Part shown: in pieces, positions 18,005 through 27,695 of the stretch
Layout of the letters: every line of letters starts with the position of its first letter
Position numbering within the stretch: the stretch's first letter is position 1
Assembly (NCBI RefSeq): GCF_900103255.1
Contig: NZ_FMWS01000043.1
Location: forward strand, 337 to 33,893
Length of the DNA: 33,557 nucleotides
Direction: 5' to 3'
Origin: Gilliamella bombi
GTDB taxonomy: Bacteria > Pseudomonadota > Gammaproteobacteria > Enterobacterales > Orbaceae
The notes under the pieces: model-generated
What the model was told of the DNA's origin: nothing
The model's input: only the letters and a program-made list of their open reading frames with translations
Databases searched by the model: none
Position numbers and translations under genes: made by a program

Positions 18005-19678
18005 TTATTTTTTATAAGCGTCGTTATGAACACCAACCGCCGCACGTCCAGATGGATCGTTTAAGTTCTTAAATGATTCATCCCATTCAATTGCTTTAGC
18101 AGTTGAACATGCAACAGTTGGACCACCTGGTACACAATGAGCTGCACTTTCAACTGGAAATAGTTCATTGAAAATTTCACGATACATATAAGCTTCTTTC
18201 GAAGTTGGCGTATTATATGGGAAGCGGAATTTTGCATTTTCTAATTGCTGATCAGTAATTTTACTTTCTGCAATTTCTTTTAATGTATCAATCCAACTAT
18301 AACCAACACCATCAGAGAATTGTTCTTTTTGACGCCAAACAACAGATGCAGGTAAGTAAGACTCAAATGCTTCACGGACAATATGTTTTTCCATTTTGCC
18401 ATTGCTACCACACATTTTATCTTTTGGATTAATGCGCATTGCGACATCTAAGAATTTTTTATCAAGGAATGGTACTCGAGCTTCAACGCCCCAAGCCGCC
18501 ATTGCTTTATTCGCACGTGCACAATCATACATATGTAGTGCTGCTAATTTACGTACGGTTTCTTCATGGAACTCTTTAGCATTTGGCGCTTTGTGGAAAT
18601 AGAGGTAACCGCCGAACACTTCATCAGCACCTTCACCAGAAAGTACCATTTTTATTCCCATTGCTTTGATTTTACGTGCCATTAAATACATTGGTGTTGA
18701 AGCACGGATTGTGGTGACATCATAAGTTTCAATGAAATAAATTACGTCACGAATAGCATCAATACCTTCTTGAATGGTAAAGTTAATTTCGTGGTGAACT
18801 GTACCTAGATGATCAGCAACCGCTTGTGCAGCTTTTAGATCTGGAGCACCTTTTAAACCTACAGCAAATGAGTGTAACTGTGGCCACCATGCTTCTGATT
18901 TTTCGTGATCTTCAACACGACGTGCTGAGAATTTTTTAGTGATCGCTGAAATGACGGAAGAATCAAGTCCACCTGACAATAAAACACCATATGGCACGTC
19001 AGACATTAAATGACTTTTTACAGACTCTTCTAATGCAACACGCAGTGCATTAATATCCGTCTTATTGTCTTTCACATTTTCGTAATCCATCCAGTCACGT
19101 TTGTAATACGTTTTGATTTCACCTTCGGTACTAGATAGATAGCATCCTGGAGGGAAAGCTTCAATTGTTTTACAAACAGGCACTAATGCTTTCATTTCAG
19201 AGGCAACATAAAATGTGCCATTTTCATCATGACCTGTATACATTGGAATAATACCAATATGGTCACGGCCAATAAAATAGCTGCCTTTATTGATATCATA
19301 AAGGATAAAAGCAAACATACCTTGTAATTCATCAAGGCAATCAATACCTTTTTCTTGATATAAAGCAAGAATCACTTCACAGTCAGAACCTGTTTGAAAC
19401 TCATAACGATCTTTGTACTGATTTCGGAGTTCTTGATGATTATAAATTTCGCCATTTACCGCTAAAACTAGGGTTTTATCTTTATTATAAAGAGGCTGAG
19501 ATCCTGTATTAACATCTACAATTGATAAACGTTCATGAGCAAGAATTGCTTTATCAGACGCAAAGATACCAGACCAATCAGGACCACGATGACGCTGTAG
19601 ACATGATAGCTCTAATGCTTTTGTTCGTAGTTGTTCTGGATCTGATTTAATATCAAGAATACCTAAAATCGAACACAT
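18005..19678 (-). CDS. asnB: Asparagine synthetase B, glutamine-hydrolysing
   Basis: AsnB makes asparagine from aspartate with glutamine nitrogen and ATP. The start is set at 19678 rather than 18 bases earlier because the nucleophilic Cys must be residue 2 (MCSILGILD) and GGAG lies 8 bases before this ATG. The protein has 557 residues, close to the family's usual 550. The glutaminase domain shows LQRHRGPD (27-34) and NGEIYNH; the synthetase domain has the PP-loop SGGLDSS (235-241) and LSGEGADEVFGGY. It converges on satP and stands as its own unit. Confidence 0.98.
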   Translation of the reverse strand: MCSILGILDIKSDPEQLRTKALELSCLQRHRGPDWSGIFASDKAILAHERLSIVDVNTGSQPLYNKDKTLVLAVNGEIYNHQELRNQYKDRYEFQTGSDCEVILALYQEKGIDCLDELQGMFAFILYDINKGSYFIGRDHIGIIPMYTGHDENGTFYVASEMKALVPVCKTIEAFPPGCYLSSTEGEIKTYYKRDWMDYENVKDNKTDINALRVALEESVKSHLMSDVPYGVLLSGGLDSSVISAITKKFSARRVEDHEKSEAWWPQLHSFAVGLKGAPDLKAAQAVADHLGTVHHEINFTIQEGIDAIRDVIYFIETYDVTTIRASTPMYLMARKIKAMGIKMVLSGEGADEVFGGYLYFHKAPNAKEFHEETVRKLAALHMYDCARANKAMAAWGVEARVPFLDKKFLDVAMRINPKDKMCGSNGKMEKHIVREAFESYLPASVVWRQKEQFSDGVGYSWIDTLKEIAESKITDQQLENAKFRFPYNTPTSKEAYMYREIFNELFPVESAAHCVPGGPTVACSTAKAIEWDESFKNLNDPSGRAAVGVHNDAYKK

Positions 19679-19855
19679 TGATTTTCTCCATTTCAAATCG
19701 CATAAGCGATACTGTTACAAGTAAAAACTAACTAGATAAATTTTTTTATTTTGTTAAACATAAAACAAATATTTAAACAAACAGAATACACATTATTTAT
19801 ACACAATTAAAGCATAATGTGATTATACTTTTCTTACTACTGAAAAAAGTAGCAA

Positions 19856-20200
19856 TTATTTTTTTAACCATTGGCCTTGTCGCTTTATATATTGACCTGC
19901 TGGGGTCTTTTCTTGCGCTTTACTACCGGCCTTTTTTTCTACTTCATTTAAAGGGACATTACTTTCAGCTGATACTTTTTGGTATTGTTCTTTACGAGCC
20001 TGATTAATTAATTGCGCAATTTCAGAAGCGTTACCTTCGTTTTTCACTACACCTAAATAACCATCAGCCTGTTCACCAACTATCCCTTGAGCTTTGGCTT
20101 GGCTTAATGAATCTATTGCTTGATCTAAATTTAATGCAAACGCAGAAAAAGATAACACAACTGAAAATAATGCCAAGGTTGCTTTCTTACAGATATTCAT
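19856..20200 (-). CDS. ydbL: YdbL-family periplasmic protein (DUF1318)
   Basis: This 114-residue exported protein has a signal peptide ending AFA-LN (cleavage after residue 22) and the DUF1318 features AKAQGIVGEQADGYLGVV and IAQLINQARKEQY. In E. coli, YdbL is encoded with YdbH and YnbE and is reported to modulate their periplasmic bridge. The gene order ydbH-ynbE-ydbL is kept here, with a 105-base gap before ydbL. It has an AAGGAG-type ribosome site. Confidence 0.9.
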   Translation of the reverse strand: MNICKKATLALFSVVLSFSAFALNLDQAIDSLSQAKAQGIVGEQADGYLGVVKNEGNASEIAQLINQARKEQYQKVSAESNVPLNEVEKKAGSKAQEKTPAGQYIKRQGQWLKK

Positions 20201-20305
20201 AACAAACTCCTTAATAAATACATCGTATTTTATTTATTTGAATGTGAGTATAGATTTTTATTAATACTTATAATCAAAAAGACAGATAAAAATAAAACTT
20301 ATTAA

Positions 20306-20491
20306 TTAATATAATCCAGATTTATTGATTATATTATCTAAAGCTTTATCAACCTTAATATTAATTTCATGGTCTATCTTAACATTTAAATTGATATTAA
20401 TTGGTTCACTCGGTGCTTGAACTTTAACTGTTGGTGAACATCCCGTTAATACACCTGCTAATATTATAATTGCAATAACATTTCGTACCAT
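20306..20491 (-). CDS. ynbE: YnbE-family outer-membrane lipoprotein
   Basis: This 61-residue protein has a lipoprotein signal with lipobox VLTGC (Cys18) and Ser at +2, followed by the family's PTVKVQAPSEPININLNV segment. In E. coli, YnbE oligomerises and joins YdbH to the outer membrane. The gene begins 11 bases after the ydbH stop, so the two are co-translated. Length matches the family. Confidence 0.92.
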   Translation of the reverse strand: MVRNVIAIIILAGVLTGCSPTVKVQAPSEPININLNVKIDHEINIKVDKALDNIINKSGLY

Positions 20492-20502
20492 AAAATAACC
20501 CC

Positions 20503-22116
20503 TTATTTTGAAGATTTATTTTTTAAATAAGCTTCAATACGTTTACGGATTGGCTCACTAATTTGATCGGATAACTGTAAACTCATGAGCAATTTAGTCA
20601 TATTTTCTTCAAGGTTGATATTTAAATTAACCGCTTTGCCATTTTCGACATCCAAATTACTGCCTTGAATATTCAATTTTAATTTGGCAATGTCATTAGC
20701 GTAATCAACTGCGCCTTGTAACTTAGTATAATGAAAATTTTTAATAATATCAGTGAGTATTTTCATATTGGGGTTATTTTGCCCATAGCTTTTGAGAGCA
20801 GAATTTTCAAATTGTAAATAACCCTCGTTGATCGTAACTAACTTGCCATTGTTAATGACAAATTTTAAAGCTGTTTCACCCTTTTTCTTTATCTCTGATA
20901 ACGTAATAGGTAAAACTCCATCAATTGCACCATCACCAGCAAGCCCTTCAGAAGGATATTGCTTAAAAATATCTTTTAGTTGTATCTGTTTTAACCTTAA
21001 ATTAAATTGTTGGGGTAATTTAGCTAAATTCAATTTATTTTCTTCAATAAAAACCAAACCAGAGAAGATATTAGCTTGAGCTTTTTTCCATGTAACCGTT
21101 CCTTTGTTTGGTGCTTTAAACGAAGCTAAATAGCTTCCAACTAATTTAATCTTTTCAAAAGCGATCCCCATATTTACTTCTTGAATATTTAATGCCGGTG
21201 TTGAAATAGTAAATTGGTTATCTTTGATAATAATATTGATATCGCCTGTAACCGATTTGATTTCACTAGTTTTATAAATACCATTGAGTTTATTAATGGT
21301 TAATGTTGCTATAGCAGATAGTTGGTTACTATCAAATGGAATGTTTGATTTAAGTTGAATATTGAAATCTCCATTGGAAGAACCAAGGATTAAATCATCA
21401 GAAAGATTTGCTTTTTCTAAACTAATTGATGCTTTATCCGAAGTTGTTAATTCCAATTGATGACTAGATAGCCAACCAGTAAACGGTAAAACTAAATTAC
21501 TATTTTGTAAACCAAATTGATTTAGGGATGTTTTAAAAAGGCCGTTTTGTATGTCAATCCGCAAAGCCTGTTGATTAAACAACAAAGTGGCAGACAATTG
21601 TGTTATTTCTTGGGTATTGGTTGATAAATTAAGTTGTATTGCTTCTTGCTGTTTACTTATATCAACTTTTAAATCTAATCTCGCTTTATTTTGTTCATAA
21701 AATCGCAGTGTATCTATATGAATCGTTTTAGGTAACCAATAAATAATAGTTGAAATCAAAGAGAGATCGGGATCAGATTGATTAAGCGTTTCAGTCGTTG
21801 TATCAACCGTGTTTTCAATAGTTTCTAAAGCTATTTCAGATTCATTGGGTTGCCAATAAATATCTAAATTGTTTGCAGTTAACTGCGATAATGAAATTGA
21901 TAAATTTTTAGCAGTTATAGAAACTTGGGATGGTTTACTGACAGTAAGTTCGTCAAAAGTAAGACCTTTAAAGCCAACGCTAGCACCATGCCAATCAACA
22001 ATAATCCCATTTTTCTGCTTGAAAGTCTGCCAATAATGCCATCCAAACAAGCAAAACAGTATGAGGAAAAATAAGATACTGAGTAAGATCCAATAGCGTT
22101 TTTTTAAGCGAACCAT
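20503..22116 (-). CDS. ydbH: YdbH-family AsmA-like lipid-transfer bridge protein, compact
   Basis: YdbH is an AsmA-like, inner-membrane-anchored periplasmic protein that, redundantly with TamB and YhdP, is implicated in phospholipid movement to the outer membrane. Here it has 537 residues from the ATG at 22116 (a GTG 12 bases earlier is an alternative start). One TM anchor (about 8-28) is followed by amphipathic beta-strand repeats and the conserved C-terminal part (GDGAIDGVLPI, FHYTKLQGAVDY, NLNINLEEN). E. coli YdbH is about 880 residues, so this one is roughly 40% shorter, without any sign of a frameshift. ynbE follows 11 bases later. Confidence 0.88.
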   Translation of the reverse strand: MVRLKKRYWILLSILFFLILFCLFGWHYWQTFKQKNGIIVDWHGASVGFKGLTFDELTVSKPSQVSITAKNLSISLSQLTANNLDIYWQPNESEIALETIENTVDTTTETLNQSDPDLSLISTIIYWLPKTIHIDTLRFYEQNKARLDLKVDISKQQEAIQLNLSTNTQEITQLSATLLFNQQALRIDIQNGLFKTSLNQFGLQNSNLVLPFTGWLSSHQLELTTSDKASISLEKANLSDDLILGSSNGDFNIQLKSNIPFDSNQLSAIATLTINKLNGIYKTSEIKSVTGDINIIIKDNQFTISTPALNIQEVNMGIAFEKIKLVGSYLASFKAPNKGTVTWKKAQANIFSGLVFIEENKLNLAKLPQQFNLRLKQIQLKDIFKQYPSEGLAGDGAIDGVLPITLSEIKKKGETALKFVINNGKLVTINEGYLQFENSALKSYGQNNPNMKILTDIIKNFHYTKLQGAVDYANDIAKLKLNIQGSNLDVENGKAVNLNINLEENMTKLLMSLQLSDQISEPIRKRIEAYLKNKSSK

Positions 22117-22142
22117 AGAAGTTCTCACTTTGACAAAAAGGG

Positions 22143-22162
22143 TTACAGGGATTTCCCTGTAA
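22143..22162 (-). terminator. Hairpin between gltX and ydbH
   Basis: TTACAGGGA and TCCCTGTAA form a nearly perfect inverted repeat. On the minus strand it lies 8 bases after the gltX stop and is followed by CCCTTTTTG, giving a U-run three bases beyond the stem. It may terminate gltX or only attenuate reading into ydbH, which starts 27 bases further on. Confidence 0.5.
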
Positions 22163-22170
22163 TAAATATA

Positions 22171-23601
22171 TTAATTTTGAGATTGCTCACGTTGATTAAT
22201 ATATGCCAAAGCCTTATCAATTCTAGCAAGCGCTCGTTTTTTTCCTACCGCAAAAACAGTTGCATCAACCGATGGCGATTGCCCGATACCTGTTACAGCA
22301 ACGCGTAATGGCATGCCAACTTTACCCATACCAACATTAAGCTCGGTTGCAGTTGCTTCAATCGCATGATGAATTTTATCAATTTGCCAATCAAAGTCAG
22401 CAATAGCTTCAATTTTTGCTTTAATTGTTTCTAATGGCTGTTTGGCGACTGGGCGCAAATGTTTTTTAGCTACATCGGCATCATAATCTTCAAAATCTCG
22501 ATAGCAATAAGCACATGATTCAGCCATCTCTTTAAGCGTTTTACAACGTTCACCAAATAACTTAATAATAGTGATAAGATCAGGACCTTGTGATAAATCA
22601 TATCCTTGTTGGTTCATATGCCAAATTAAATGTTGAGCAACATAATCCGCATCAAGATGGTTGATATAATGGTGATTTAACCAAAGTAATTTTTCAGTAT
22701 TAAAGGCACTGGCTGATTTACTAACCGCATCTAATGAAAAATAACTAATCATTTCCGGAACAGAAAATATCTCTTGATCACCGTGTGACCAACCAAGACG
22801 CACTAAATAGTTAAGTAATGCTTCGGGCAAATAACCATCATCACGATATTGCATGACACTAACCGCTCCGTGACGTTTAGATAATTTTTGTCCATCATCC
22901 CCTAAAATCATTGATACATGACCATATTTAGGAATTGGCGCTCCTAATGCTTCTAGAATATTGATCTGGCGTGGTGTGTTGTTGATGTGATCTTCACCAC
23001 GAATAACATGGGTAATTTCCATATCCCAATCATCAACAACGACACAGAAATTATAAGTTGGTGAACCATCAGTGCGGCGAATAATAAGATCATCAAGCTC
23101 TTTATTAGCAATCTCAATTGGACCACGGATTAAATCATTAAAAATAACGGTGCCATCAGTAGGGTTAGCAAAACGAACAACATGTGGCTCATCATGAGTA
23201 TGCTCTTGTTGTACTGAAGCACAACGGCAATGCCCATCGTAACGCGCTTTTTCACCTTTTGCCATTTGCTCTTCACGCAATTTTTCAAGGCGCTCTTTAG
23301 AACAGTAGCAACGATAAGCTGTGCCTTTGGCTAACATTTCATCGATGACTTGATTATAACGATCAAAGCGTTTAGTTTGATAATAAGGACCTTCGTCCCA
23401 TGATAATTTTAACCAATTCATACCTTCCATTATTGCTTCAATCGCTTCAGGCGTTGAGCGCTCAAGATCGGTATCTTCAATGCGTAATACAAATGCACCT
23501 TTTGCATGGCGAGTATAAAGCCAAGAATAAAGTGCTGTACGAGCACCACCTACATGTAAATAGCCTGTTGGGCTAGGTGCAAAACGGGTTTTGATTTTCA
23601 T
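22171..23601 (-). CDS. gltX: Glutamyl-tRNA synthetase
   Basis: GltX charges tRNA-Glu. The 476-residue protein has the class I signatures [14 protein letters not shown] (residues 9-22) and KLSKRHG. A zinc site is complete, with Cys98, Cys100, Tyr121 and Cys125 (plus Cys127), at the positions I recall for the E. coli enzyme. AGGA lies 8 bases before the ATG. It is preceded by a 281-base gap after polA on the same strand and is probably its own transcript. Confidence 0.98.
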   Translation of the reverse strand: MKIKTRFAPSPTGYLHVGGARTALYSWLYTRHAKGAFVLRIEDTDLERSTPEAIEAIMEGMNWLKLSWDEGPYYQTKRFDRYNQVIDEMLAKGTAYRCYCSKERLEKLREEQMAKGEKARYDGHCRCASVQQEHTHDEPHVVRFANPTDGTVIFNDLIRGPIEIANKELDDLIIRRTDGSPTYNFCVVVDDWDMEITHVIRGEDHINNTPRQINILEALGAPIPKYGHVSMILGDDGQKLSKRHGAVSVMQYRDDGYLPEALLNYLVRLGWSHGDQEIFSVPEMISYFSLDAVSKSASAFNTEKLLWLNHHYINHLDADYVAQHLIWHMNQQGYDLSQGPDLITIIKLFGERCKTLKEMAESCAYCYRDFEDYDADVAKKHLRPVAKQPLETIKAKIEAIADFDWQIDKIHHAIEATATELNVGMGKVGMPLRVAVTGIGQSPSVDATVFAVGKKRALARIDKALAYINQREQSQN

Positions 23602-23829
23602 GAAATAATCCTAATAATAACGAAAATAGAGCTTTAACAACAACACGAATACCAGCACCATTTCCTTTAATTCTGCCATATATCAACAAGCAGAATAATA
23701 TGTTTGTATCGATTCAATTTAGTTGCTTATTCTAACACGCCGAAAGGTTTCGGCAATAGTTCCATTATAGTTAACAGGTTAATTTAACTTGTTAAAAAGT
23801 TTCAGGAAAGTATACGTTTAAGTATAATA

Positions 23830-23857
23830 TCAGCCTTAACTAGACAGATAAGGCTGA
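23830..23857 (-). terminator. Probable terminator of polA
   Basis: TCAGCCTTA and TAAGGCTGA pair over 9 bases with a 10-base loop, starting 25 bases after the polA stop on the minus strand. The following TATTATACTT is only moderately U-rich. A second small stem GCCGAA/TTCGGC lies at 23739-23754 in the same gap. Confidence 0.5.
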
Positions 23858-23882
23858 ATTATTTAGTACGAATTTAGTATGA

Positions 23883-26654
23883 TTAATGTGCTTCATCCCA
23901 ATTATCACCCACACCTACATCCACCTTTAATGGTATAGATAGTTGGTAACAATTTTCCATGATCGATTTTATTTGGGCTTTATATTGCTCAACTAATTCT
24001 TCTTTTACTTCAAATACTAACTCATCGTGTACTTGCATAACCATTCTAATATTACCTACAGGCAAGCTTTTTATCCATTCGCTTACCTTAATCATTGCTG
24101 TTTTAATAATATCAGCCGCTGTACCTTGCATTGGAGCATTAATGGCAGCACGCTCAGCACCGCGTCGTTCAATACCACTTCCTGATTTTATTTTAGGAAG
24201 ATATAAACGTCGACCAGATAGGGTTTCAACATAACCTTGTTCAGCAGCTTGTTGGCGAATTTGGTCCATATACGCTTGAACACCTGGATAGCGCTCAAAA
24301 TAACGATCGATATAAAACTGAGCTTCTTTACGCGCAATATTAATTTGTTTGGATAAACCAAAGGCGCTCATACCGTAAATTAATCCAAAGTTAACCGCTT
24401 TTGCACGTCTTCGCTCTTCAGAAGTCACTTCAGATTCAGTTTTACCCAAAATTTCACTAGCCGTAACACGGTGAATGTCTTTATCATGAGAAAAAGCATA
24501 AAGTAAACTTTTATCTTGTGATAGATGCGCCATGATCCGTAATTCAATTTGCGAGTAGTCTGCCGAAATAATTTTATATCCCTTTGGTGCAATAAAAGCT
24601 TGGCGAATTCGTCGCCCTTCTTCATTTCGCACTGGGATATGTTGTAAATTTGGCTCATTTGAAGACAATCGCCCAGTTACAGTACCAATTTGATTATAAT
24701 TGGTATGAATACGATGATCGATAGGACTAACCATCAATGGCAATTTATCGGTATAGGTATTTTTTAACTTAGCTAAACTACGATAAAGCAAGATCATGCG
24801 TGGCAATTCGTATTGATTAGCTAGCTCACTCAAAACATCTTCACTGGTTGATGGTTCGCCCTTTGGTGTCTTTTTGAGAACTGGTAATTGATGTTTATCA
24901 AATAAAAGAGCTTGAATCTGTTTAGGTGATGCTGGATTAAATTTTTCACCTGCCAACAATTGTAACGTTTCTTGAATTTCGTTTAATTTCTTTCTCAATT
25001 CACTAGAATGTTTATTTAATAACTTGACATCAATCAAAACGCCTGTTCGTTCCATTTCTGCTATCAAAGTGGTGAGAGGCATTTCAATATCTGTGAATAG
25101 AGCTTTTAATTTTTCATCTTTTTCAAGATCTGGCCATAATTTATTATGCAATTGTAAGGTAACATCAGCATCTTCAGCAGCATATTGTGTGGTTTTTTCC
25201 ACATCAATATTATCAATAGTAACCTGAATTTTATCAAATTTAGTTAATTCATCATAAGTAATGGTTTTATGATCCAAATAACGATTGGCCAAACTATCCA
25301 TATCATGACGGTCAGTACTATTTAATACATAAGATTCAATCATAGTATCAAACGCAATCCCTTGTATGGTTATGCCATAATTTGCTAGCACGCTGTAATC
25401 AAATTTTGCATTTTGGGCAATTTTTTTGATTTCTGGATTTTCAAATATTGGTTTTAATTTAGCTAATACATCATCTAGTGGTAATTGTTTAGGAACACCT
25501 AAATACTGATGAGAAAGTGGTATATAAGCCGCTTGATGAGGTTCAACACTTAATGATATACCAACTAATTTAGCATGCACGTGATCAACATTATCTGTTT
25601 CAGTATCAAAAGCAAATAGTCCGCTATTTGTTAATTTTGTGATCCATTCATCTAATTGCTTTTCAGTTAATATACACTGGTAATCAGTCTCTCTTTTTTG
25701 TGTTGTTGTTTGTTCTTCTTGAATGAAGTAATTATCATCACCTTCTATAACTTGATTTTTCTGCTGATTTAAAAAAGTACCAGCCATTAATTCTTTTTGC
25801 CAACGATGAAAACCATAATAATTAAATAATTCAACTAGAGCCTTAACATCAATATCACCTACCAATAATTGTTCATTGGAAAAATCTAACTTAACATCAG
25901 TTTTGATTGTTGCAAGTAAATAAGAAAGATCGGCATCATTTTGATTATCAATCAATTTCTGTTTTAAAGATTTAGCGCCTCGGATCTTCAATTTTTCAAT
26001 ATCGTCTAACCGATTATAAATATCTTCTACACCATCAAATTCAGATAACAAACTTTGTGCTGTCTTTTCACCTATACCTGGTACGCCAGGAATATTATCA
26101 GACGAATCGCCTCTTAAAGCTAAATAATCAATAATTTTTTCTGGCGGAACACCAAATTTCTTTATTACCCCTTGTGAATCTAATTGGGTATTATTCATCG
26201 TATTAATCAATGTAATTCTATCGCTCACTAGCTGTGCCATATCTTTATCACCAGTACTGATTAATACTTCTAGATTCTCCCTCTCAGCCTGTCTTGCTAA
26301 TGTACCAATTACATCATCTGCTTCAACACCTTCAATACAAAGTAATGGTAATCCCATGGCTTTCAAAATAGTATGAATAGGTTCGATTTGCGGACGAAGA
26401 TTTTCAGGCATTTCATCTCGCGTGGCTTTATATTCATTATAAAGCTCATTGCGAAATGATCCTCCTTTTGCATCAAAAACCACGGCAATATGTGTAGGAT
26501 TGTACTGATTAATTAAACTACGAACCATATTAACCACACCAAAAATAGCGCCTGTAGGCTCACCTTTAGCATTGGTTAATGGTGGACAAGCAAAAAAAGC
26601 ACGATAAAGATAAGATGATCCATCAATTAAAATAATCGGTGTATTATTTGGCAT
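23883..26654 (-). CDS. polA: DNA polymerase I
   Basis: PolA fills gaps and removes RNA primers. The 923-residue protein has all three parts: a 5'-3' exonuclease (residues 1-290, with VFDAKGGSFR and GDSSDNIPGVPGIG), a 3'-5' proofreading domain with intact DTETD (Asp350, Glu352) and AAEDADVT, and the polymerase domain with the O-helix RRRAKAVNFGLIYG, DYSQIELR and QVHDELVFEV. The proofreading site is therefore intact, which is not so in every bacterial PolA. It is divergent from folE. Confidence 0.98.
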   Translation of the reverse strand: MPNNTPIILIDGSSYLYRAFFACPPLTNAKGEPTGAIFGVVNMVRSLINQYNPTHIAVVFDAKGGSFRNELYNEYKATRDEMPENLRPQIEPIHTILKAMGLPLLCIEGVEADDVIGTLARQAERENLEVLISTGDKDMAQLVSDRITLINTMNNTQLDSQGVIKKFGVPPEKIIDYLALRGDSSDNIPGVPGIGEKTAQSLLSEFDGVEDIYNRLDDIEKLKIRGAKSLKQKLIDNQNDADLSYLLATIKTDVKLDFSNEQLLVGDIDVKALVELFNYYGFHRWQKELMAGTFLNQQKNQVIEGDDNYFIQEEQTTTQKRETDYQCILTEKQLDEWITKLTNSGLFAFDTETDNVDHVHAKLVGISLSVEPHQAAYIPLSHQYLGVPKQLPLDDVLAKLKPIFENPEIKKIAQNAKFDYSVLANYGITIQGIAFDTMIESYVLNSTDRHDMDSLANRYLDHKTITYDELTKFDKIQVTIDNIDVEKTTQYAAEDADVTLQLHNKLWPDLEKDEKLKALFTDIEMPLTTLIAEMERTGVLIDVKLLNKHSSELRKKLNEIQETLQLLAGEKFNPASPKQIQALLFDKHQLPVLKKTPKGEPSTSEDVLSELANQYELPRMILLYRSLAKLKNTYTDKLPLMVSPIDHRIHTNYNQIGTVTGRLSSNEPNLQHIPVRNEEGRRIRQAFIAPKGYKIISADYSQIELRIMAHLSQDKSLLYAFSHDKDIHRVTASEILGKTESEVTSEERRRAKAVNFGLIYGMSAFGLSKQINIARKEAQFYIDRYFERYPGVQAYMDQIRQQAAEQGYVETLSGRRLYLPKIKSGSGIERRGAERAAINAPMQGTAADIIKTAMIKVSEWIKSLPVGNIRMVMQVHDELVFEVKEELVEQYKAQIKSIMENCYQLSIPLKVDVGVGDNWDEAH

Positions 26655-26818
26655 TATGGTTACCTAAACATTATTTAATTTAATGGCTGATAGTATAACA
26701 CCTAATTGGCAATAATATTCTTACCAAGTCAACAATATAATGTAAAAAAGTTTCAGGTAACACTATGTTTCAGTATAAAATCATGTGTAAACAACTGTAT
26801 ATTGCGCAATGAGTGTTA

Positions 26819-26824
26819 TATAAT
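26819..26824 (+). promoter_or_regulatory. Candidate -10 box for folE
   Basis: A perfect TATAAT lies 33 bases before the folE ATG. No good -35 hexamer is visible 16-18 bases upstream (TGTATA at best), so the call rests on the -10 alone. Confidence 0.35.
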
Positions 26825-26856
26825 AACGCATTCATTTTCGCTTGAGTATGTAATAA

Positions 26857-27516
26857 ATGACACAATTAAGCCCTGCCGCGCAAAAAGTCAAAGAAGCCCT
26901 TGCAGCTAAAAATCTTGAAACACCATTATGCCGTCTAGTTATAGATAATAATGAGCGTAAAGCAAAAATCGAGTCGCATTTTCGTGAAATTATGAAGCTA
27001 ATGGAACTTGATCTATCTGATGATAGCCTTGCACAAACTCCTCACCGCGTGTCGAAAATGTATGTTGATGAGATTTTTTCTGGTCTTTATTACGAAAATT
27101 TTCCAAAAATTACGTTAATCGAAAATAAAATGCAAGTTGATGAAATGATAACGGTTCGCGATATTACACTAACTAGTGTCTGTGAACACCATTTTGTCAC
27201 AATAGACGGTAAAGCAACGGTTTCTTATATTCCCAAAGATAAAGTCATTGGTTTATCGAAAATTAATCGAATTGTAACTTTTTTTTCCCAACGCCCTCAA
27301 GTACAAGAAAGATTAACACAACAAATTTTAGTGGCACTACAAACACTACTAGGTACGGTTAATGTAGCGGTTTCTATTGATGCAACCCATTATTGCGTTA
27401 AAGCCCGAGGCATTAAAGACTCCAATAGTATTACAACAACAACTGCCCTCGGAGGTGGGTTTAAAACAAACCCAAGCACAAGGCAAGAATTTTTGCGAGC
27501 ACTAAACCATTATTAA
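26857..27516 (+). CDS. folE: GTP cyclohydrolase I
   Basis: FolE converts GTP to dihydroneopterin triphosphate, the first step of folate synthesis. The 219-residue protein carries [14 protein letters not shown], the zinc and catalytic site CEHHF (Cys109, His111/112), [19 protein letters not shown] and [10 protein letters not shown] (third zinc ligand near residue 179), the same architecture as the E. coli enzyme. It is transcribed away from polA. The ribosome site is weak. Confidence 0.98.
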   Translation: MTQLSPAAQKVKEALAAKNLETPLCRLVIDNNERKAKIESHFREIMKLMELDLSDDSLAQTPHRVSKMYVDEIFSGLYYENFPKITLIENKMQVDEMITVRDITLTSVCEHHFVTIDGKATVSYIPKDKVIGLSKINRIVTFFSQRPQVQERLTQQILVALQTLLGTVNVAVSIDATHYCVKARGIKDSNSITTTTALGGGFKTNPSTRQEFLRALNHY

Positions 27517-27653
27517 TTTTATAAATGGGTATGTTTGAATCACAACAGTTTAAAGTATGACCGAGTCACTTAGCATTTTATCTCAAACAGTGAAAATGCT
27601 TGAAGAAAAGCGACAAAATCTAACTTTATATTGCGTGCATCTTCAAGAAAGAT

Positions 27654-27662
27654 TGGTATAAT
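27654..27662 (+). promoter_or_regulatory. Extended -10 promoter before ribF
   Basis: TGGTATAAT fits the extended -10 pattern TGnTATAAT, with a start point expected about 25 bases before the ribF ATG. It would drive the ribF-ileS-lspA-ispH group. No good -35 is seen, which extended -10 promoters tolerate. Confidence 0.5.
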
Positions 27663-27695
27663 TCTTGGTTACTTAATATAAATAACATTGTTTTC

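Noticed and set aside
19679-19696. Six extra N-terminal codons for AsnB
   Set aside because: Cys at position 2 is the glutaminase nucleophile and the ribosome site fits the inner ATG.
19819-20007. 62-codon plus-strand ORF
   Set aside because: Antisense to ydbL, which has a signal peptide and DUF1318 features; no independent support.
26655-26856. Possible small RNA or operator in the polA-folE divergent gap
   Set aside because: Only AT-rich sequence and a -10 box are visible; no stem-loop with U-run supports an sRNA.
27557-27661. 34-codon plus-strand ORF between folE and ribF (MTESLSILSQ start)
   Set aside because: No ribosome site, no recognisable homologue, and its 3' end overlaps the extended -10 promoter assigned to ribF. 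Most likely chance.
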